64,000 bases of DNA from an uncultured Chthonomonas sp. (GCA_903859705.1 CAIONQ010000163.1:1-64000), one strand, 5' to 3'; shown: positions 43,125 through 52,397, counted from the stretch's first letter. Notes: generated by a model not told the origin, from the sequence alone. Made by a program: numbers and translations.

Positions 43125-44873
43125 TTGGCCCGCAATAACGATCAAACTGGCGTTTTTCGCCGCATCCTTCCCTACCTTGTCCCTTATCGCCGCCGAATTA
43201 GCCTTGGCGTAGTTCTACTTCTAATCTCAACCCCGCTTGGGGCCTTCCATCCGCTTGTGTGGATGTACGTGGTGAATGAGGTTATCGGCAAAAATCGCCA
43301 CAACATGCTTTTGCCTGCCCTGCTTGTTATGTTTGCTGTTCAGGGTATTGGCAGCGCTATTGAGGCAATTAAGAGCATTCTACTTGAAGGTGTGGGCCAA
43401 CGATTTGTGTTTGATCTGCGCTGTGCCATCTATAGCCGGCTGCAAAGCCAGTCGCTTGCTTACCACACCAATAGGCGCACTGGTGATCTCATATCTCGCA
43501 CTATGTCCGATGTGGATGTACTGCAAGAGGTGGCCTTCCAAAGCGTTGATAGTATTATTGGCAATACGCTTAGTTTTCTGGTTGTTGCCGGCATTTTGAT
43601 TAAACTCAACTGGAAACTTGGCCTGCTAACCCTGATGCCAATAGGTGTTGTATTCTTCCTCACACGGTATTTTAATACGCTTGTGAGGTCACTCTACAGG
43701 CAAACGCGTGATAGGCTTGGTGATGTGAATGCACGCCTTCAAGAGAACCTTAGCGGTATCACGCTTATAAAAGCATTTGCTCGAGAGAAATATGAACTGG
43801 GCCGTTTCTCCACAGCGGCAGATTTGTATAAACAGGCCAACTACCGTTCCATTCGAGCAAGAAACACCTTCTTTCCAGCGGTGCGCTTTGTTGGCTTCTT
43901 CAGCAACGTTCTTTCTGTTGGATTCGGCGCCTACCTGGTTATGAAAGGGCAGTTTACGGTGGGTGGCCTGGTAGCTTATCGCGGCTATTGGTGGCAGTTG
44001 TTTGCCCCAATCAACCAGCTGGCAGCCATAAATGAGCTCATGCAGCGGGCACGTGCAGCTGGGAACCGTGTGTTTGAACTGATGGATGCCGATCAAACAG
44101 TTACAGATCTCCCGAATGCACCTTCTCTAATCATCAAACCCGGTAAAGCAGATGTTGTATTTGAAAATGTTACCTTCGGGTATGGAGCCACTCGTACGCT
44201 TGATGCTGTGAGCTTTAAGGCAGCTGCCGGGCAGATGGTGGCGCTGGTTGGGCCCAGTGGAGCGGGTAAAACCACTGTGTTGAACCTGGTGCCCCGATTC
44301 TGGGATGTGCAGCAGGGCGCCGTGCTTGTAAGTGGCACGGATGTGAGGTCCGTTTCTCAGGAGAGCCTTCGCAGCCATATGGCAATTGTGCTTCAGGATA
44401 CATTTTTGTTTGATGGCACTGTGCGTGCCAACCTGCTGTACGGTAGGCCAGATGCTACGCAGGAGGAGATTGAAAAGGCTGCGAGGGCTGCAAATGCACA
44501 CGACTTCATTCTTGAATTGCCGCAGGGATACAATACCGAAATAGGGGAGCGTGGAGTTAAGCTATCGGGTGGTCAGAAACAGCGCCTCTCAATTACGCGG
44601 GCGTTTCTCACGAACCCGGATATCTTGATTCTGGATGAACCTACGTCCTCTGTAGAGCCAGAATCAGAATCAATCATAACGCAGGCTCTGGAACGGCTGA
44701 TGGAGGGGCGAACTACATTCGTTACATCCCATCGGTTCTCTCTGGTTCGGCGAGCCGATCAGATTCTCGTATTTGAAGCAGGCAAAATTGTTGAGCGCGG
44801 CACGCATGAATCGTTGATGGCGGCGCACGGTTTGTATGCCTCCATGTACTCTCTCCAAATGGGAGTCCACTAA
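43125..44873 (+). CDS. ABC exporter, fused permease and ATPase (MsbA/LmrA-like)
   Basis: 582 aa, a half-transporter that should work as a homodimer. Six transmembrane helices occupy about 20-310, followed by the nucleotide-binding domain: Walker A GPSGAGKT from 376, signature LSGGQ 480-484, Walker B ILILDEPTSS and an H-loop TSHR. The D-loop reads SSVEPESE, with Glu where SALD normally has Asp. Substrate could be lipid, peptide or drug. TTG start with AAGGAG about ten bases upstream. Its last four bases overlap the convergent glycosyltransferase. Confidence 0.93.
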   Translation: MARNNDQTGVFRRILPYLVPYRRRISLGVVLLLISTPLGAFHPLVWMYVVNEVIGKNRHNMLLPALLVMFAVQGIGSAIEAIKSILLEGVGQRFVFDLRCAIYSRLQSQSLAYHTNRRTGDLISRTMSDVDVLQEVAFQSVDSIIGNTLSFLVVAGILIKLNWKLGLLTLMPIGVVFFLTRYFNTLVRSLYRQTRDRLGDVNARLQENLSGITLIKAFAREKYELGRFSTAADLYKQANYRSIRARNTFFPAVRFVGFFSNVLSVGFGAYLVMKGQFTVGGLVAYRGYWWQLFAPINQLAAINELMQRARAAGNRVFELMDADQTVTDLPNAPSLIIKPGKADVVFENVTFGYGATRTLDAVSFKAAAGQMVALVGPSGAGKTTVLNLVPRFWDVQQGAVLVSGTDVRSVSQESLRSHMAIVLQDTFLFDGTVRANLLYGRPDATQEEIEKAARAANAHDFILELPQGYNTEIGERGVKLSGGQKQRLSITRAFLTNPDILILDEPTSSVEPESESIITQALERLMEGRTTFVTSHRFSLVRRADQILVFEAGKIVERGTHESLMAAHGLYASMYSLQMGVH

Positions 44874-46549
44874 TTAGGCGGAGCGGGTTTCCAGCAGAAC
44901 ACAGTTAATCTTGGGGAGCCCAACCCTTTTTCGTCACTTTGAAGTACTAGCTCCCAGCGCTTTAGTATTGCCAGGCTGCGCTCGTCCACGGCCTTTATTA
45001 CGTTGTCTTCAAATTGGCTGGAAACCACCACGTAGCGGTATTTGCCGCCTCTTAATTTAGCAAGAAATGCTGGCCCGGGCCCGGCTATTGGAAATTGGCC
45101 AATTTGCCAGTCGTGTATTGGGATGCCCGCAACTTCGTGAAGGTACCAGTACGCCACGGTAGAAGATTGTGGCCCAAGCAGCAGCCTGTCCGGGTTAGAG
45201 CCCGCTGGTTGGTTCCAACGTGGTTTCAATACGGAACATACCTGATTCCAGCGCGATATCTGAGTGCGTTCATCCATGCCCGGTAGAAATCTGCCCGGGT
45301 GCCAGCGCATAAAGTACAGGCCCGCTGCAGCAATTATAATGGCCCCAATTGGCCTGGAAATTCGGCAGGCTGCATAAACGGGAAAGCCAGCGCATAAGCC
45401 CAGAAACGGAAGGCAGTGTGCCAGGTATTCTGGGCCAATAATATGCGCCCTGTGGGCGGCCCCAAGCAACACAGCCGTAAACACAATTAGCACATAGGCG
45501 CCTGCCGGCGCTTCAAACCAGCGCAGGTCTGCATCCGCGAGCGGTTTCGCCCCACAGGTTTTTTTCAGCCCCGCCAACAGCATCGCTATCGTTAGTGCAG
45601 CCCCAACCACGTAGCACAAAAAATATGGCAGATAATCGTGAGAGTACCAGTAAAGGTAGCTCCACTTGGGAGCAACCTTGTAAACCGCCGCGCCGATATT
45701 CACCGCGAAAGATTCGCTGTGGCGCATCTCAATATAGTGCCTTAGCATCTTGATGCAGCCGCCTTTTATACCCGCCGGCCACAGCGCAAACCCAACCACA
45801 ACAAAAGAAATCGAGCCACCAGCCAACCCGGTAAGCGCCCTGCGTACCTGCAGTAATGCAGCGGATTTGTCTTCGGGACTCTGCGAAGCCTTGCGCGCAT
45901 TTATAGCGGCCCGGATCTCTGGCAGCATCGCCACGGGCGCACATACAAACAGTGCAGCCATCGCCACAAACACGGTTTCAGAGGTTACAAACAGCAAGCC
46001 CAGCACTGTGCCCAACCAGATAAGTGCAGCCGGTTTGCGGTTACGAATATAAACCAGGCAGCACAGCAACAGGAGCAAAAGCTCAAGAATAATAAATGAC
46101 CACGGGATGGCGTGCGAAGCCATGCGCACGTTTGCAGGAGTTAAGATCATCAATGCAGCAGATGCGGCTGCAATCTCACGACGATTACCAAACAGGCATA
46201 GCCCACAGAGATACACCACACCCACAGAGAGCGCACCCGCAATAACAAATGGTTTGCGCAACGTTTCTTCCGCATTGCCATAGCGGTGGGCAATGCGTAA
46301 AATCAATGCCGTTCCCGGCGCATGGTAATGGCGCAGCCTCACCAGCAGTTCTGGCTGGTCGGGCTTATCGCTGCGGTCTTGCCGGTTGTCCGCAAAGGAG
46401 TGCAGTGAGGCCACCGCATAGTCGGCCTCATCAAGCCACAAATCACCGTGGGTTTTGCGCTCAAAAACAGAAAATCCAATCCCTGCCAGTAACAGGAATA
46501 GGAGCAAATCGATCAGCACTAATCTGGTCTGGCTCCGCTGTTCTGGCAT
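44870..46549 (-). CDS. GT-C family glycosyltransferase (PMT/ArnT-like) membrane protein
   Basis: 559 aa with about ten to eleven hydrophobic helices and an external loop after the first helix carrying DLWLDEADYA, the acidic motif typical of GT39/GT83 enzymes that use polyprenyl-phosphate sugars. The soluble C-terminal 120 residues face outside. Substrate unknown. Nearby envelope genes (GT4, NodB deacetylase, ABC exporter) suggest surface glycan work, by inference. Confidence 0.8.
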   Translation of the reverse strand: MPEQRSQTRLVLIDLLLFLLLAGIGFSVFERKTHGDLWLDEADYAVASLHSFADNRQDRSDKPDQPELLVRLRHYHAPGTALILRIAHRYGNAEETLRKPFVIAGALSVGVVYLCGLCLFGNRREIAAASAALMILTPANVRMASHAIPWSFIILELLLLLLCCLVYIRNRKPAALIWLGTVLGLLFVTSETVFVAMAALFVCAPVAMLPEIRAAINARKASQSPEDKSAALLQVRRALTGLAGGSISFVVVGFALWPAGIKGGCIKMLRHYIEMRHSESFAVNIGAAVYKVAPKWSYLYWYSHDYLPYFLCYVVGAALTIAMLLAGLKKTCGAKPLADADLRWFEAPAGAYVLIVFTAVLLGAAHRAHIIGPEYLAHCLPFLGLCAGFPVYAACRISRPIGAIIIAAAGLYFMRWHPGRFLPGMDERTQISRWNQVCSVLKPRWNQPAGSNPDRLLLGPQSSTVAYWYLHEVAGIPIHDWQIGQFPIAGPGPAFLAKLRGGKYRYVVVSSQFEDNVIKAVDERSLAILKRWELVLQSDEKGLGSPRLTVFCWKPAPPN

Positions 46550-46589
46550 AGGATTGGATCTCTAAATGGCGATACCGAAGAGTTATGGG

Positions 46590-47273
46590 CTACACGCTTG
46601 TGGGCTCACCGGTGGCTGCCGGAGCTTTTGCGCTCTTACGGTAGGTTCGTGCTGGTGCCGCTGCATCTGCAGTGGCTTCGCGGCGTCCGCGCTTAAACGG
46701 TTTCCGAAGCACAATCTTCTTGTAGTCCAGGCCAGCGGCAGTAAGTGCCTTGTCCCAGCTTTCAAAGCGACGGCGCGCGGCTGTAATCAGGGTAATGTCG
46801 TACTCTTCCATGCTCTTGGCATTCAGATCAACGCCCTGACCATGCAGTTCACTTATGGTTGAAGTGATCATCTCTTCATCCCATTCCTGATATCTGCGAA
46901 TCGTACCATAATCCAGGCCGGCTTCACTCACTGCTGCCTTCCAGCTTCCAAAATGCTTGCGCTTTGTAGCTGCTGCGGCCAGCTGAGGGTCCACAATGGT
47001 GCTTACATGCCGCCAGCTGAGGTCTTCACCAGCTGCATGCAGTTCACGAATACGATCCAGAATGCTCTCTTTGGTCCAGCTCTTGTACCGACGAATGTCA
47101 TCATAGTCGAGGCCGGCAAACTCAATGGCACCTCGCCAGGAACCAAAGTAGCGTGTTGCTGCTCTCAGAAGGGCAACCTGATCCTGCGCAATCAGTGCGT
47201 AGTTCAGGTCAATACCTTCCTCTTTCATCTTAACAATTTCCTGGGCAATAGTTTCCTTGCTCCATTTACGCAC
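46590..47273 (-). CDS. Protein of three tandem homing-endonuclease-associated (HNH_repeat) modules
   Basis: 227 aa. Three repeats of about 60-65 residues each follow W-(S/T/D)-x-E-x-I...FGSW-x-x-A...AGLDY-x-x-I. The cores are RYFGSWRGAIEFAGLDY, KHFGSWKAAVSEAGLDY and RRFESWDKALTAAGLDY. A basic, Ala/Pro-rich tail follows. Such repeats usually bind DNA beside HNH or GIY-YIG homing nucleases; here no nuclease domain is attached. It is probably a DNA-binding protein of unknown target. Confidence 0.75.
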   Translation of the reverse strand: MRKWSKETIAQEIVKMKEEGIDLNYALIAQDQVALLRAATRYFGSWRGAIEFAGLDYDDIRRYKSWTKESILDRIRELHAAGEDLSWRHVSTIVDPQLAAAATKRKHFGSWKAAVSEAGLDYGTIRRYQEWDEEMITSTISELHGQGVDLNAKSMEEYDITLITAARRRFESWDKALTAAGLDYKKIVLRKPFKRGRREATADAAAPARTYRKSAKAPAATGEPTSV

Positions 47274-47557
47274 GAGGTATCTTCCTTCCTAAATTCAGGC
47301 ATGCACAATCCAGCCCGATGTGTAGATCATCGGATATTTTTCGGGCTTGGAAGCTGAGCTGCTATCGCCGGTTAAGGCTGTCACGGGGTATTAAAACCGC
47401 TGCAGAGATATGGGGGCACGAGCCGGTAGCACGAGGAAAGCTCACAGACCGAACACGTTACACGTCGCCACTATTACTCTTATTATTGGTCAACTCGTGC
47501 TCAAAAGTCAATAGAACTGCACTTTTTTTCACATATAGAGCCTCAAGATGCAGGCTG

Positions 47558-47584
47558 TTGCGTTGCATACATTCCGTGTATAAT
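47558..47584 (+). promoter_or_regulatory. Promoter of the small membrane protein
   Basis: TTGCGT, 15 bases, perfect TATAAT; start near 47591 gives a leader of about 30 bases containing GAGGTGA. The rest of 47274-47557 holds no gene I can support. Confidence 0.55.
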
Positions 47585-47622
47585 GGGGCGTAACAGTTCC
47601 GTTGTCTGCGAGGTGACATCCA

Positions 47623-47844
47623 GTGTACGGCTATTTTTTCAAGCTGGTTCTTAGCGTTACGGCAGTTTTGATTGCGGTTTACTATGCCGGGGGAGCATTT
47701 AAGAACGCCAGGAGGCTAAACTCACGCATAGAGGAACTAAAACGGGATCAGGAAGAGAGAAAAAAGCGCGGCGAAGTTCAGGATCCCTACGCTCAGCTTG
47801 CTGAGTTGTATGCAGAACAGAAAAACGATCAGCGCAAACGATAG
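47623..47844 (+). CDS. Small single-pass membrane protein with charged helix
   Basis: 73 aa, GTG start with GAGGTGA seven bases upstream. One hydrophobic helix (residues 5-25) is followed by a highly charged, probably coiled-coil tail (RIEELKRDQEERKKRGE). Type of protein: membrane-anchored small coiled coil; function unknown. It converges on the deacetylase gene eight bases downstream. Confidence 0.65.
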   Translation: MYGYFFKLVLSVTAVLIAVYYAGGAFKNARRLNSRIEELKRDQEERKKRGEVQDPYAQLAELYAEQKNDQRKR

Positions 47845-47852
47845 GCCGTTGC

Positions 47853-48602
47853 CTATGGCCTTCGCATAGAGGGCATCCGCGGGCGAATTATCAACCGATA
47901 TATCAGCCCTGCAGCCCCGTCTCCGTAGGCTATCTTAACTCTTGGTAACAGCATTGGGTTTTTAGAACTGTCTGCGATTCCAGATTTCGTTGTGCATGCT
48001 GCCATATAACCCGCTTGCTTAACCAGTTCTGGCGTCCGAGTAGCGTATCCGCCATAGGGGTAACAAAAGGTAGTTTGCGGGCGGCCAATACGCGCCTCCG
48101 CTTCCTGTTTACCTGCCACAATATCCTCAAGCGCAACCTCATCGGTCACTCTGTCCAGGTGCGGATGCGTGGAAGTGTGTCCGGCCAGCTCCCATCCTTC
48201 TGCCTGCAGTTCCAACAGCCTATCCCAACCCATCAACGGTAAAACAGGCTTGTTGTTTGCGTAGTCCCAGCTATTCTGAAGTCCCGTTGCCGAAGAAACA
48301 ACGAACACGGTTGCGCAGAATCCCAGCGTGTGCAATGTGGGTGCTGCATGCTCGCCAACGCACTCGTATCCATCGTCAAAAGTAACCACAAACTGTTTCT
48401 CTGTCAGGGGTTTTCCAGCCGCAAGCTGTTTCGCGGCACTCTCAAAAGTTACTGTGCTGTAACGCAATTTGCGCATTAGCCGCATGTGCTTATCGAAGTT
48501 TTGCGGAGATACACTGATGAATCGGTCTATATTGCCATCCGGCAGGAGTGCCCCAACCTTGTGGTACATCAACACCGGGATCTTGATACCATGCAAACTC
48601 AT
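47853..48602 (-). CDS. Polysaccharide deacetylase (NodB domain)
   Basis: 249 aa, no signal peptide. The NodB motifs are TFDDG at 74-78 with metal/catalytic Asp pair D76-D77, and HTSTHP at 142-147 with the metal His pair. A YPYGGY follows near 180. Members remove N- or O-acetyl groups from polysaccharides, often on chitin or peptidoglycan-like surface glycans. Its start overlaps the end of the GT4 gene by four bases (ATGA). Confidence 0.9.
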   Translation of the reverse strand: MSLHGIKIPVLMYHKVGALLPDGNIDRFISVSPQNFDKHMRLMRKLRYSTVTFESAAKQLAAGKPLTEKQFVVTFDDGYECVGEHAAPTLHTLGFCATVFVVSSATGLQNSWDYANNKPVLPLMGWDRLLELQAEGWELAGHTSTHPHLDRVTDEVALEDIVAGKQEAEARIGRPQTTFCYPYGGYATRTPELVKQAGYMAACTTKSGIADSSKNPMLLPRVKIAYGDGAAGLIYRLIIRPRMPSMRRP

Positions 48603-49732
48603 CTTACGGCCTGGTGCAGTGGCTGCGCCAGTATCTCTCGGTAGAGCTCTTCGATATTGTCTACCATCACGCGCGCAGAAAATTTTTCTATAGCCCGCTC
48701 TCGGGCGGCAGCACCCATTGCCCGCAGGCGCACTGGGTCTGAAAGAAGAGAGATCAATGCATCCGCCAGCGAATCCGGGTTACGCTCTATAAGCATGCCG
48801 GTTACACCATGTTCCACCAGTTCCGGGTTTCCACCGGCATGTGTGGCCACCACTGGTTTGCCCATTGCCATGCTCTCGATAATGGACATGCTGCAGGCTT
48901 CGTAACGTGAGGGCAAGGTCAACAGCTGCATTTCCGATATTAGCCATTGCACGTCGTTACGCACGCCGGTAAACCGCATTCTATCTGCAACGCCTTCAGC
49001 CGCCGTAATCTCCCATATGCTGCGCTGAACCTCCGGCACCACCGGCCCTACCATAATAAAGTACGCCTTGGGCCGTGCAGCAACTATTTTGCTTACAGCG
49101 CGCGCCAGCACAAGGTGTCCCTTAAACTCATCCACACGGCCAACCAGGCCAATCAGCTCAGCATCCGGGGGCAGGCTTAGCTCTGCCCTAAGCGGTATCT
49201 GGCCTTCTGGCATCGCAATTACCGGGCATTCGTTGCCATCCAGTTCATCAGGTAGGAACTCGGTTCCGTTGTAAATGGTTCGTATGCGGTCTTCCGAAAC
49301 ACCCTTGCGCAACAGGCCATTTCGAATGAAATCGGATACAGATACGATCTGGCTACGCCGCTGCGGAAAAAGAAATCGGTAGGCAACATCATGCGTGCGG
49401 CAATGTACAGAGGAAACCAAAGGTCTGCTCGCCATTCTACCGGCAACTAACCCGTAATAGGTTGCCCGGGTAAGATGCGAATGCAGAATGTCGATGCCAT
49501 TCTCACGCATGTAGCGAGCAATGTTTACCGGTGTAGCAAACGCCTTCAGGCCCCGCATCTCCATCTGGATGGTGGGTATGCCCGCCTGGCGCAACTGATC
49601 TGGTAGCCATTCGCCCTGCGGACAAACTGCCACAACGTTATGGCCGCGCTGATGAAGCCTGTCACACAATACTGCAACATGCTTTTCTGCGCCCGATGTC
49701 CGCGAGCTGGATACTAACTGAAGGATGTTCAT
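48599..49732 (-). CDS. Glycosyltransferase family 4
   Basis: 377 aa, GT-B fold. The Rossmann start has a SGAEKHVAVLCDRL loop and the C-terminal half carries the GT4 donor-binding segment (PSRYEACSMSIIESMAMGKPVVAT), with the EX7E pair E280/E288-like. Cytoplasmic retaining transferase for a nucleotide sugar, coupled to the deacetylase, so probably for a surface polysaccharide. The start codon sits where transcription is predicted to begin. Confidence 0.92.
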   Translation of the reverse strand: MNILQLVSSSRTSGAEKHVAVLCDRLHQRGHNVVAVCPQGEWLPDQLRQAGIPTIQMEMRGLKAFATPVNIARYMRENGIDILHSHLTRATYYGLVAGRMASRPLVSSVHCRTHDVAYRFLFPQRRSQIVSVSDFIRNGLLRKGVSEDRIRTIYNGTEFLPDELDGNECPVIAMPEGQIPLRAELSLPPDAELIGLVGRVDEFKGHLVLARAVSKIVAARPKAYFIMVGPVVPEVQRSIWEITAAEGVADRMRFTGVRNDVQWLISEMQLLTLPSRYEACSMSIIESMAMGKPVVATHAGGNPELVEHGVTGMLIERNPDSLADALISLLSDPVRLRAMGAAARERAIEKFSARVMVDNIEELYREILAQPLHQAVR

Positions 49733-49738
49733 CCGCTA

Positions 49739-49768
49739 ATCATAGCACTCGGTAACGACCTTTTGCAA
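49739..49768 (-). promoter_or_regulatory. Promoter giving a leaderless GT4 transcript
   Basis: Minus strand TTGCAA (49768-49763), 18 bases and TATGAT (49744-49739). The -10 ends six bases before the ATG at 49732, so the transcript should begin at or next to the start codon. No ribosome site is present. Confidence 0.6.
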
Positions 49769-49864
49769 CCACTGTTCCGCCTGACCAGCCTGCAAGCGGG
49801 CATATTTGTCCCGATATTTGGCGATAACAGTCAAAACGGGTGTGCCCGGCGTCCAATTTCGCGA

Positions 49865-50055
49865 TATAATGGAACACGCGGCGACGTAAAGTAGTCAAGC
49901 CGCGTATAGTAAGTGGGTATCGCTTTCATCTTTAAAGGTGCAGTCGAGCGGCTGAGCCAGTTGCCGAAGCGAATCCATTGCTTAATTACAACAACCCGTG
50001 GCACCCTTAACCAAGACGCGATGGTGACGCACTTCTAAGAGCAAGACATACGGAA
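49865..50055 (+). ncRNA. Candidate riboswitch-like leader (ydaO/c-di-AMP-like, weak)
   Basis: A TATAAT at 49865-49870 starts the region. A hairpin ACGCGGC/GCCGCGT (49876-49882 with 49899-49905) follows. Then ATCGC (49919-49923) can pair with GCGAT (50018-50022). Between these lie, in order, GAGCGGCTGAGCCA (49946-49959), GCGAATCC (49969-49976), CCCG (49995-49998) and TAACC (50008-50012). From memory this order recalls the ydaO/yuaA riboswitch core, but its CAGC before TAACC and the GGG/CCC helix are missing. Confidence 0.3.
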
Positions 50056-50220
50056 ATGCACATCGATCCATTTGCATCGTCACAACCGAGCCGCAAACCG
50101 CCGTTCGGTGAGAGAATTCTAAGCCTTGTACTCCGTGCCGCACTGGGCGCGTTCATAGGAGTTGGGCGCTTTGTTCTGGCAGTTTCTCCTATCGGTCGCC
50201 GAGATCTTAACGCGCACTAA
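50056..50220 (+). CDS. Small single-pass membrane ORF
   Basis: 54 aa, MHIDPFASSQPSR followed by a hydrophobic helix (about residues 21-43, ILSLVLRAALGAFIGVGRF) and a basic tail. It is an uninterrupted ATG-to-TAA frame that directly follows the structured region. ACGGA is a weak ribosome site only four bases away. It could be a small envelope protein or a chance frame. Confidence 0.4.
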   Translation: MHIDPFASSQPSRKPPFGERILSLVLRAALGAFIGVGRFVLAVSPIGRRDLNAH

Positions 50221-50279
50221 ACCAATCATTAGTTGCATGCATATGCAAGGAATATGGTTCTAAATATATTTGCGGCGGT

Positions 50280-51023
50280 ATGATGAACATCATGAACCGC
50301 AGCAAAACAGTGTTTACCGGGGCATTATACTTCTGGCTTCTATTCAGTTCCGCTGTGGCACTTGCTGCCGTTTGGCACCATCCTGCCTACCGCGCAATGT
50401 ACTGTATGGTCTGGGGACTAATTCTGCTCTGGGTCACGCTAATAGGCGGCCTGAGTGTAAAGCTTCGAACCCAAATTTGCAGCATCATTCCGGCATCATC
50501 GTTGCCGCCCTGGCAATTTTTTATTATCTTATCAACTGCAATGGCTCTCTTAGAGGAGGCCGTAACCGTTAGTATGACCAACATGGCCCCGCTCTTTGGC
50601 GTAGCATTGGGCCGAGCATACATAACAGCCTCCGGCAACTACTTCGATGTAGTTAGCCTTCACAGCGTGGTGGTGATCGTTCCTCAATTTGTGGCCTGGG
50701 GCAGGCTGCTCACGCGTTACTCATTTTCACCATTTCAGGTTGCGCTGCTGTTTGGCAGCACAGGCATGGTAGATGAGGCCCTGTTTGGCGGCCCTTCGGC
50801 ATTCCTGGGCTTCGCCCAGTGGATATTGGTTTACGGCATTATGGTTTTCTTGCCGGCAACGGTATCCATTGCCCGCAGTAACAACCGGAAACCTGTTAAG
50901 TGGTGGCACTACCCGGCCGCAGTAGTTGGCCCAATTTTTGTGGCAGTGCCTGTGGTGTTATTAATTACCAGACTTATTGCACCACACCATCCATCGATTC
51001 ACTTTCAACCGATCTCACCCTGA
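50280..51023 (+). CDS. Polytopic membrane protein of unknown function
   Basis: 247 aa with about seven hydrophobic helices. A pair of glutamates in a helix (LLEEAVTV) slightly recalls CAAX-protease (CPBP) active sites, but the following Arg and later His motifs are absent, so I make no enzyme claim. Two ATGs stand at the start and no strong ribosome site is visible. The C-terminus is close to the following kinase gene. Confidence 0.55.
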   Translation: MMNIMNRSKTVFTGALYFWLLFSSAVALAAVWHHPAYRAMYCMVWGLILLWVTLIGGLSVKLRTQICSIIPASSLPPWQFFIILSTAMALLEEAVTVSMTNMAPLFGVALGRAYITASGNYFDVVSLHSVVVIVPQFVAWGRLLTRYSFSPFQVALLFGSTGMVDEALFGGPSAFLGFAQWILVYGIMVFLPATVSIARSNNRKPVKWWHYPAAVVGPIFVAVPVVLLITRLIAPHHPSIHFQPISP

Positions 51024-51066
51024 ACAACAGAGGAGCGAAAGAGCTCCGCGCCGAAACGATATCGCA

Positions 51067-52005
51067 ATGATTGAAGATTCCCCATTCTTCCTTGGCCTTG
51101 ATTGTGGCGGCACAGGCTGTCGTGCTGTTCTGTTGGATGCACCAGGTTATCCCCTTGGAACAGGAGCAGGTGGCGCAGCCAATATAGCATCCACTCCACA
51201 GGCAGTTTTGCACACCTCTGTGCAGTTGGCAGTGAAAGGTGCCTATGAATTGGCCGGGATATCTGTTGCCTCTCGGCGTGCACCTATCAGGGTTTGCGCG
51301 GGATGTGCAGGTTGGTCTGCCGCCGATAAACGCGTTAGCTTTCTTGGGTTCTTGCAGGAGCTTACCGGCTGTCTGGATTGCGATCTGTTACCCGACTATG
51401 AAATTGCACTGTTCGCTGCCTGCCAGCACAACCCCGGGGTTTTACTGAGTGCCGGCACGGGGGCGGTTGCTATCGGCCGCTCCAATGAGGGCGTAGTATA
51501 TCGGCATGATGGGTTGGGGTATCTACTGGGAGACCTTGGTAGTGGGTATCAGATAGGGTTATGTGCACTCAAACATGCGGCATTCAACCTTCAGTCGGGC
51601 AACCCGCCAGATGCTCTTACCGTGGCAGTTCTTCAAAAGTTAGGCATTACGGATCTGCCTCAGCTGCTTGGATGGCTATATCCAGATTTTCAAACCGCAA
51701 AAGTTGCGGCGCTTGCAGAATGCGTGTGCACCCTTGCGGATGCGAATGAAGTGATTGCGTTAAGCATTGTTACTCAGGCAGCAACAGATCTCATTGATAC
51801 AGTGGATGTGGTAAGGCAGAAACTACAATTGCGGGCAGATGGGCCAGTTTATGTAAGTGGCAGCCTGCTTGCCAACAGTACCATTATGCGCAGCCTGGTT
51901 GAAGCCAACCTGGGAAGATCCCCATTGCAGCTACTAAACGTTAGTACCTCGCCAGCGGAGGCAGCCGCTAACCTGGCGCTAAGAACGTGGAAAGAAAGAA
52001 GGTAG
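51067..52005 (+). CDS. BadF/BadG-type ATPase, N-acetylglucosamine kinase-like
   Basis: 312 aa, ASKHA-fold sugar kinase. The phosphate-1 motif GLDCGGTGCRAVL is at residues 9-21, and SAGTGAVAIG and a GDLGSGYQIG motif follow, as in the BadF/NagK family. Probably phosphorylates GlcNAc or a related amino sugar with ATP, fitting peptidoglycan or chitin recycling (inference). I took the ATG at 51067; an earlier ATG at 50977 overlaps the upstream gene and lacks the family start. Ribosome site weak. Confidence 0.82.
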   Translation: MIEDSPFFLGLDCGGTGCRAVLLDAPGYPLGTGAGGAANIASTPQAVLHTSVQLAVKGAYELAGISVASRRAPIRVCAGCAGWSAADKRVSFLGFLQELTGCLDCDLLPDYEIALFAACQHNPGVLLSAGTGAVAIGRSNEGVVYRHDGLGYLLGDLGSGYQIGLCALKHAAFNLQSGNPPDALTVAVLQKLGITDLPQLLGWLYPDFQTAKVAALAECVCTLADANEVIALSIVTQAATDLIDTVDVVRQKLQLRADGPVYVSGSLLANSTIMRSLVEANLGRSPLQLLNVSTSPAEAAANLALRTWKERR

Positions 52006-52050
52006 AGGGTAGCCTGGAACGAGGCGATCTTCAGAATTCGGAGTCAGAAT

Positions 52051-52392
52051 GTCAGGAGGTCTGTAAGCCGGGTTCTGTATTTGTATGGTCATCTCTCTGC
52101 GAAACCGGTTGCCCGGTCCCTGATGCGGTCTACCCGGAGGGTCGGCGGGCCGCGTCAGCCCCTCCTGTCAGACCTTGCTCCCGATGGGGTTTACCAGGCC
52201 AGCATGTCTCCATGCTGCCGGTGCGCTCTTACCGCACCATTTCACCGTTGCCGCAAAGCGGCTGTATCATTTCTGTGGCACTTTCCGTCGGGTCACCCCG
52301 CCCGGACGTTATCCGGCATCGCGCCCTATGGAGCCCGGACTTTCCTCTGCGCGCAGGTTACCCTGCTCACAGCGACCACCCGACCTCCTGAC
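52051..52392 (-). ncRNA. rnpB: RNase P RNA, bacterial type A
   Basis: About 342 bases on the minus strand. Signature blocks are present: GAGGAAAGTCCGGGCTCC near the 5' end, ACAGAA, GGTAAGAGCGCACCGG and the 3' GACCATACAAATACAGAAC. The ends pair as GTCAGGAGG with CCTCCTGAC (helix P1). It is the catalytic RNA for tRNA 5' maturation. Ends are estimated from P1 and are good to a few bases. The open frames across this stretch on the plus strand are incidental. Confidence 0.96.
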
Positions 52393-52397
52393 GCGTC

